Source: Dorea sp. (GTDB taxonomy: Bacteria; Bacillota; Clostridia; Lachnospirales; Lachnospiraceae). From it: a stretch of 38,090 nt of DNA. Position 1 is the stretch's first letter. Every line of letters starts with the position of its first letter. Both the position numbers and the translations under genes were made by a program. The stretch covers positions 78,113 to 116,202 of the forward strand of contig JALEKG010000029.1 in NCBI GenBank assembly GCA_022769185.1, given 5' to 3'. This document shows positions 34,035 to 38,090 of this stretch, piece by piece. The notes below the pieces were generated by a model. It was given only the letters and a program-made list of their open reading frames with translations. It was not told the origin of the DNA and did not search any database.

Positions 34035-34628
34035 ATGAAAGTGATTGGAATTACTGGTGGAGTAGGAGCTGGAAAAACACAGATACTGGAGTATCTGAAT
34101 AATAAGTATGGGGCAACGGTCTGCGAGGCAGATGAGGTTGGAAAAAAACTTCAGAGAAAAGGAACAGAATGTTTTGAACAGATTGTAGAACATTTTGGTG
34201 AGGGCATTCTGGATGAAAAAGGAGAACTCAACAGGGCCGGTCTGGCAGAAATTGTTTTCTCGGATAAGGTAGAATTGTCGGTACTGAATCGGATTGTTCA
34301 TCCGATGGTAAAAGAAGAGATTCTTAGAAAAATTGCAAAAGAAGAGAGAAAGAATACGAATCTGATGATCATTGAAGGTGCGCTTCTGATTGAAGACCAT
34401 TATGAGGAAATCTGTGATGAATTGTGGTATGTCTATGTAGAAGATTCCATTCGGAAAAAGAGACTGAAATACGCAAGAGGATATGAAGAAAAGAAGATCG
34501 ATGAGATGTTCGAAGTACAGCTTCCGAAAGATATGTTTATGAGACACTGTGACAGGGTTATTGATAACAGCGGTGTATTTGAAGAGACAAAGATGCAGCT
34601 TGACAAGATCATTGCAGATTTATCTTAA
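34035..34628 (+). CDS. coaE: Dephospho-CoA kinase
   Basis: A 197-residue kinase for the last step of coenzyme A synthesis, phosphorylating the 3'-OH of dephospho-CoA. The P-loop GGVGAGKT lies at residues 8-15. ADEVGKKLQRKGTE holds the acidic substrate-site residue, followed by NRIVHPMV and the LLIEDHYEEICDELWYVYV strand with the lid RGYEEKKIDEM. An asparagine-rich tail (DRVIDNSG) is typical of the family. AAGAGGTGTGAAGG precedes ATG 34035. The polA-coaE order is common in Firmicutes. Confidence 0.94.
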   Translation: MKVIGITGGVGAGKTQILEYLNNKYGATVCEADEVGKKLQRKGTECFEQIVEHFGEGILDEKGELNRAGLAEIVFSDKVELSVLNRIVHPMVKEEILRKIAKEERKNTNLMIIEGALLIEDHYEEICDELWYVYVEDSIRKKRLKYARGYEEKKIDEMFEVQLPKDMFMRHCDRVIDNSGVFEETKMQLDKIIADLS

Positions 34629-34659
34629 AAGTATACAAGAAAGGCAGAATTGATTTGAC

Positions 34660-35457
34660 ATGAGATTATGCAGCATTGCCAGCGGAAGCAGCGGAAACTG
34701 TATTTATGTGGGTGATGATCACACACATCTTCTGGTAGATACCGGAATTAGTAAAAAAAGGATAGAACAGGGATTAGTATCTTTGGGAATCAAAGGAGAT
34801 GAGCTTTCAGGAATACTGATTACCCATGAACACATCGATCATATTCAGGGACTCGGAGTGTTTTCAAGAAAATATGAAGTTCCCGTATATGCGACTCCGG
34901 GTACGATCAAAGGGATCCGCGCATGCAGGTCTCTTGGGAACATCCCGGAAGGATTGTTGCATGAAATACAGGTGGATGATCCATTTTTTCTTGGAACACT
35001 GAATATCACACCTTTTTCTATCTCACATGATGCGAATGAACCATCCGGCTATAGAGTAGAAAATGAAGAAAAGGCTGTTGCGGTTGCAACAGACCTTGGA
35101 AAATATGATGATTATACGGTTCAGAATCTCAGTGAGTTAAATGCAGTTGTATTGGAAGCAAACCATGATATACATATGCTGGAGGTAGGACCTTACCCTT
35201 ATCCGCTTAAACGAAGAGTAATGGGCGATAAAGGACATTTGTCCAATGAACTGTCCGGACGTCTTTTGTGTGATATACTGCACGATAATCTGCAGTATGT
35301 TGTACTGGGGCATCTCAGCAAAGAGAATAATTATGAGGAGCTGGCTTACGAGACAGTAAAATTAGAAGTCAGTATCGGAGATAATCCCTATAAGGGAGAA
35401 GACATTCCGATGATGGTTGCAAAACGGGATCAGATGTCTGATATCATTACATTATAA
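34660..35457 (+). CDS. YycJ/WalJ-like metallo-beta-lactamase fold hydrolase
   Basis: A 265-residue metallo-beta-lactamase superfamily protein. It starts RLCSIASGSSGNCIYVGDDHTHLLVDTGISKKRIEQGL and has the metal motif THEHIDH at 55-61 (His56, His58, Asp60, His61). Later ligands lie in SHDANEPSGYRV, LEANHDIHML and VLGHLSKENNY. The SSGNC opening and H-x-H-x-D-H-x-x-G-L arrangement are those of YycJ (WalJ), a putative nuclease or WalKR-linked protein in Bacillales, although no walRK genes are near. It lies 31 nt after coaE in an apparent operon. Substrate is uncertain. Confidence 0.85.
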   Translation: MRLCSIASGSSGNCIYVGDDHTHLLVDTGISKKRIEQGLVSLGIKGDELSGILITHEHIDHIQGLGVFSRKYEVPVYATPGTIKGIRACRSLGNIPEGLLHEIQVDDPFFLGTLNITPFSISHDANEPSGYRVENEEKAVAVATDLGKYDDYTVQNLSELNAVVLEANHDIHMLEVGPYPYPLKRRVMGDKGHLSNELSGRLLCDILHDNLQYVVLGHLSKENNYEELAYETVKLEVSIGDNPYKGEDIPMMVAKRDQMSDIITL

Positions 35458-35522
35458 AAAACAAGATACAGTCGGTCTACATCTGTATGCCGGCGCAAAC
35501 AACACAACAGGAGGATGAAGCT

Positions 35523-35795
35523 ATGAAGAAATGCGTAATTACAGTTGTAGGAAAAGATACCGTAGGTATTATTGCGAAGGTATGTACTTATCTTGCGGAT
35601 ACAAATATCAATATTCTTGATATCTCGCAGACGATTGTTGACGGATATTTTAACATGATGGCCATTGTGAATGTGGAGCATTCAGTGAAAGATATTGCTT
35701 CAGTTGCAAAAGAACTGGAGAAGCTTGGACTTTCTATCGGAGTTACTATTCACTGTCAGAGAGAAGAGATTTTTGAAAAAATGCACAGATTATAA
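35523..35795 (+). CDS. ACT domain protein, UPF0237 family
   Basis: A 90-residue single ACT-domain protein: KKCVITVVGKDTVGIIAKVCTYLADTNINILDISQTIVDGYFNMMAIVN by pattern, with the ligand-interface Gly-Lys-Asp-x-x-G-Ile motif. ACT domains bind amino acids or small ligands and form dimers. The start chosen, ATG 35523, follows ACAGGAGGATGAAG; an upstream in-frame start at 35487 adds low-quality residues and overlaps that site. UPF0237 genes are typically followed by UPF0210 genes, as here (33-69 nt downstream), which suggests the two proteins act together. Confidence 0.88.
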   Translation: MKKCVITVVGKDTVGIIAKVCTYLADTNINILDISQTIVDGYFNMMAIVNVEHSVKDIASVAKELEKLGLSIGVTIHCQREEIFEKMHRL

Positions 35796-35827
35796 TAGTA
35801 TGATTCCAGAAAGGCCGGGCAGAAAAT

Positions 35828-35863
35828 ATGATTAATAAGTATGAAGTTTATGAAACAAACTAG
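35828..35863 (+). other. Conserved N-terminal codons of UPF0210 gene ending in amber TAG
   Basis: ATG 35828 opens MINKYEVYETN followed by TAG at 35861-35863. UPF0210 homologues start with this pattern (for example MxxxxVxETIxMIE), so the TAG replaces one conserved-region codon just before Met 35864. There is a weak AAAGG site upstream of 35828 and none before 35864. Confidence 0.7.
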
Positions 35864-37192
35864 ATGATAGAACAGGAAAACCTGGATGTAAGAACCATTA
35901 CACTGGGAATCAGTCTGCTTGACTGTATAGATTCAGATCTGGGGCAGTTAAATGAAAAGGTATACAAAAAGATTACAACCGTTGCAAAGAATCTGGTATC
36001 TACTGGTGACCAGATTGAAAAGGAATTTGGAATTCCCATTGTAAATAAAAGAATTTCGATTACTCCGGTTTCTCTGATTGCGGCTTCAGCATGCAAAAAA
36101 CCGGAAGATTATGTAACGATTGCAAAGACTTTGGACAGAGCAGCAAAAGAAGTAGGCGTTAACTTTATCGGCGGATATTCTGCGCTGGTATCAAAGTCAA
36201 TGACGCAAAGTGACGAGAATCTGATCCGTTCTATTCCGGAAGCACTTGCTTGTACAGAACGTGTCTGCAGCTCAATCAATGTTGGTTCGACCAGAACAGG
36301 TATTAATATGGATGCTGTCCGCCTGTGTGGTGAGATTGTAAAGGCAACGGCAGAGGCAACCAGAGAAAATGATTCTCTGGGATGCGCAAAGCTGGTGGTA
36401 TTTTGCAATGCTCCGGATGATAATCCATTTATGGCAGGAGCATTTCTTGGTGTGACAGAAGGAGATGCCGTTATCAATGTCGGAGTCAGTGGACCCGGTG
36501 TTGTGAAACATGCTATTGAACAGGTTCGTGGAAAGGGATTTGAAGAACTTTGTGAGACAATAAAGAAGACCGCATTTAAAGTAACGAGAGTTGGTCAGCT
36601 GGTTGCAGGAGAGGCATCCAGGAGGTTAAAGGTTCCATTTGGAATCGTAGACCTGTCGCTTGCGCCTACACCTGCGATTGGTGACAGTGTGGCAGAGATT
36701 CTGGAAGAAATCGGACTGGAGCGAGTTGGAGCACCAGGAACGACAGCCGCACTTGCTTTGTTAAATGACCAAGTGAAAAAAGGCGGTGTTATGGCATCTT
36801 CTTATGTGGGTGGATTAAGTGGAGCGTTTATTCCGGTCAGTGAGGATCAGGGAATGATCGATGCGGTGCAGCTAGGCGCTTTATCTATGGAGAAACTGGA
36901 AGCCATGACTTGTGTATGCTCTGTGGGACTGGATATGATCGCGATTCCGGGAAAGACAGAAGCAACAACGATCTCAGGAATGATTGCAGATGAGATGGCA
37001 ATCGGAATGGTAAATCAGAAGACAACGGCTGTCCGCCTGATCCCTGTGATTGGGAAAGATGTCGGGGATACAGCCGAGTTTGGCGGCCTTCTGGGATATG
37101 CACCAATCATTCCGGTAAATGAGTTTGACTGCAGTGCATTTGTAAATAGAAAGGGGAGGATTCCGGCTCCGATTCACAGCTTTAAGAATTAA
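35864..37192 (+). CDS. UPF0210 / PFL family protein (downstream of in-frame amber codon)
   Basis: A 442-residue protein of the UPF0210 (PFL, DUF711) family. It has [67 protein letters not shown]-like [51 protein letters not shown] and the family ending [12 protein letters not shown] in order. The biochemical role is unknown. The usual first dozen residues are cut off by TAG at 35861-35863, and ATG follows immediately. The product probably arises by reinitiation at this Met, which is itself conserved (MIE motif), or the gene is newly inactivated. It sits after the ACT protein gene, its usual partner. Confidence 0.85.
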   Translation: MIEQENLDVRTITLGISLLDCIDSDLGQLNEKVYKKITTVAKNLVSTGDQIEKEFGIPIVNKRISITPVSLIAASACKKPEDYVTIAKTLDRAAKEVGVNFIGGYSALVSKSMTQSDENLIRSIPEALACTERVCSSINVGSTRTGINMDAVRLCGEIVKATAEATRENDSLGCAKLVVFCNAPDDNPFMAGAFLGVTEGDAVINVGVSGPGVVKHAIEQVRGKGFEELCETIKKTAFKVTRVGQLVAGEASRRLKVPFGIVDLSLAPTPAIGDSVAEILEEIGLERVGAPGTTAALALLNDQVKKGGVMASSYVGGLSGAFIPVSEDQGMIDAVQLGALSMEKLEAMTCVCSVGLDMIAIPGKTEATTISGMIADEMAIGMVNQKTTAVRLIPVIGKDVGDTAEFGGLLGYAPIIPVNEFDCSAFVNRKGRIPAPIHSFKN

Positions 37193-37204
37193 AAAGGGAC
37201 AGGA

Positions 37205-38090
37205 TTACACCCGAAGGATCTGTTTCTGGTATTCACTGCAAAAAGGAGTCTGGTATTTATCAGCTGTCACACTTTCATATAGATCCGAAGCAAAGATATC
37301 CTGATTCAGCATATGGAGTGCAGTGTCATCCAGTTCCTTGCTTTGCGTCAGCCGGGTAAGGAGCGGAATTCGGGTGTATTTGTTTAAATGAGTCAGAACA
37401 GTGGTACTGTCGGTACGAAAGCCAAGTATGTGTGCGTACCGGCAGATGCCGCTGTTTTTATACTGCTGCAAGTCTTCTTTTGTAATCTGAAGTAAAATAT
37501 GCAGCAGGCTGCGGCTAATCCGGCTATAGGTGAGCTCTTTTGTCTTTAACAGTTCACAGAACTGGTCATAGTTCTGGAAATCATTTCGATTATTATAAAT
37601 CCGGTTTGCAAGGTCTTCAGACACATCCTGGTACTGCATTAGTGTCTTCGGAGTCTCCTGAAGAAGCCGGTATTTGAGCAGCAGAGAAAAGTCATTGGCA
37701 TTGATTGGATAATTTGTGTGCCAGGCCTGCATAAGAATCTGAAAACTGGTGTCCGGAACTTGTGATTTCAATGTTTCCAGATTATCAGACAGGAGTTGTT
37801 GGCGGATTGCAGAGGCAGAACTGTAGAAATCTGTCAGTTCAGTATCATGATAACCGGATGATTTGCGCGGGAAAGTATATGCTTGGAGTGGACTTTTTCT
37901 ATGGCAAATGGCTTTCAGATATTCGATACCAAGAATATTATTTGGCTGACTGAGTATTTCATTGGCCAGGGAATCTTCCATACAGTTCTGGAGTGCAATC
38001 TGCCTGGCTTTCGGAAAAGCGCATCCCTGACGGAGTGCTTCCTGAAGAGCTTCTTTATAATTGTCCGGTTCTTCTGACAGTATGCGTGCC
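37205..38090 (-). CDS. tmcAL: tRNA(Met) cytidine acetate ligase TmcAL (N-terminus outside window)
   Basis: The frame is open to the right edge, so this is the C-terminal 295 residues or so of TmcAL (YlbM). The enzyme activates acetate with ATP to acetylate the wobble cytidine of elongator tRNA-Met. The first codons in the window read ARILSEEPDNYKEALQEAL, followed by GCAFPKARQIAL and the diagnostic QPNNILGIEYLKAI. The C-terminal helical region is typical in length. The HIGH-like nucleotidyltransferase motif lies outside. It converges on the UPF0210 gene with only 12 nt between them and no terminator visible. Confidence 0.9.
   Translation of the reverse strand, partial: ARILSEEPDNYKEALQEALRQGCAFPKARQIALQNCMEDSLANEILSQPNNILGIEYLKAICHRKSPLQAYTFPRKSSGYHDTELTDFYSSASAIRQQLLSDNLETLKSQVPDTSFQILMQAWHTNYPINANDFSLLLKYRLLQETPKTLMQYQDVSEDLANRIYNNRNDFQNYDQFCELLKTKELTYSRISRSLLHILLQITKEDLQQYKNSGICRYAHILGFRTDSTTVLTHLNKYTRIPLLTRLTQSKELDDTALHMLNQDIFASDLYESVTADKYQTPFCSEYQKQILRV

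Overview
The window looks like chromosomal DNA from a low-to-moderate GC Gram-positive of the class Clostridia, most likely Lachnospiraceae (a Dorea- or Mediterraneibacter-like gut anaerobe). This is inferred from gene content and protein character, not from a database search. Supporting signs are strong AGGAGG-type ribosome binding sites, TTGACA-17-TATAAT promoters, an rqcH-type NFACT gene, a GGGtGRT family gene, a 1.4-kresidue acyl-CoA dehydratase activase-type protein, and the yicC-gmk-rpoZ and rimO-pgsA-cinA groupings. Most of the window is housekeeping DNA. I see no prophage, CRISPR array, insertion sequence or defence island.

Layout. (1) 1-2527: a decaying patch with the end of a GLUG-repeat surface protein, a secreted-type ORF without a normal start, and a cytidylate-kinase-like pseudogene with a stop in its glycine loop. 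(2) 2588-5348: lrgA-lrgB, then a tight mog / metallo-hydrolase / rnhA group, followed by the RNase P RNA gene at 5410-5760. (3) 5870-8238 (minus strand): a CmpB-family membrane protein, then nitroreductase-pyrB-pyrI behind a promoter embedded in a 16-bp perfect inverted repeat. (4) 8334-12142: pheA, a DUF815 AAA+ ATPase and a MATE exporter. (5) 12171-13910 (minus): rqcH, preceded by a highly structured leader of about 170 nt. (6) 14235-19241: yicC, gmk, rpoZ, rimO, pgsA, cinA. (7) 19323-21062: a NifU-like scaffold protein and a GGGtGRT protein, converging on the 1419-residue activase/dehydratase-like gene at 21168-25427 (minus). (8) 25650-27980: a rhomboid-like membrane protein with a zinc ribbon, and pyruvate kinase. 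(9) 28145-30792: a TrmB-type regulator overlapping lysA, then a lipoprotein. (10) 30822-31258 (minus): an AraC-family remnant abutting tRNA-Leu(CAA). (11) 31407-37192: polA, coaE, a YycJ-like hydrolase, an ACT protein and a UPF0210 gene with an in-frame amber codon. (12) The right edge carries most of tmcAL on the minus strand.

How the genes fit together. The window mixes nucleotide and RNA metabolism (pyrBI, gmk, rnhA, rnpB, yicC, polA), translation and its quality control (rimO, rqcH, tRNA-Leu, tmcAL), and amino-acid synthesis (pheA, lysA). The best candidates for undescribed biology are three. First is the three-way-junction-like leader RNA of rqcH, framed by overlapping divergent promoters. 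Second is the Fe-S scaffold/GGGtGRT pair facing the two-activase fusion protein, whose promoter carries a 17-bp palindrome across its predicted start point. Third is the UPF0210 gene, whose conserved N-terminus is cut by TAG immediately before an internal ATG.
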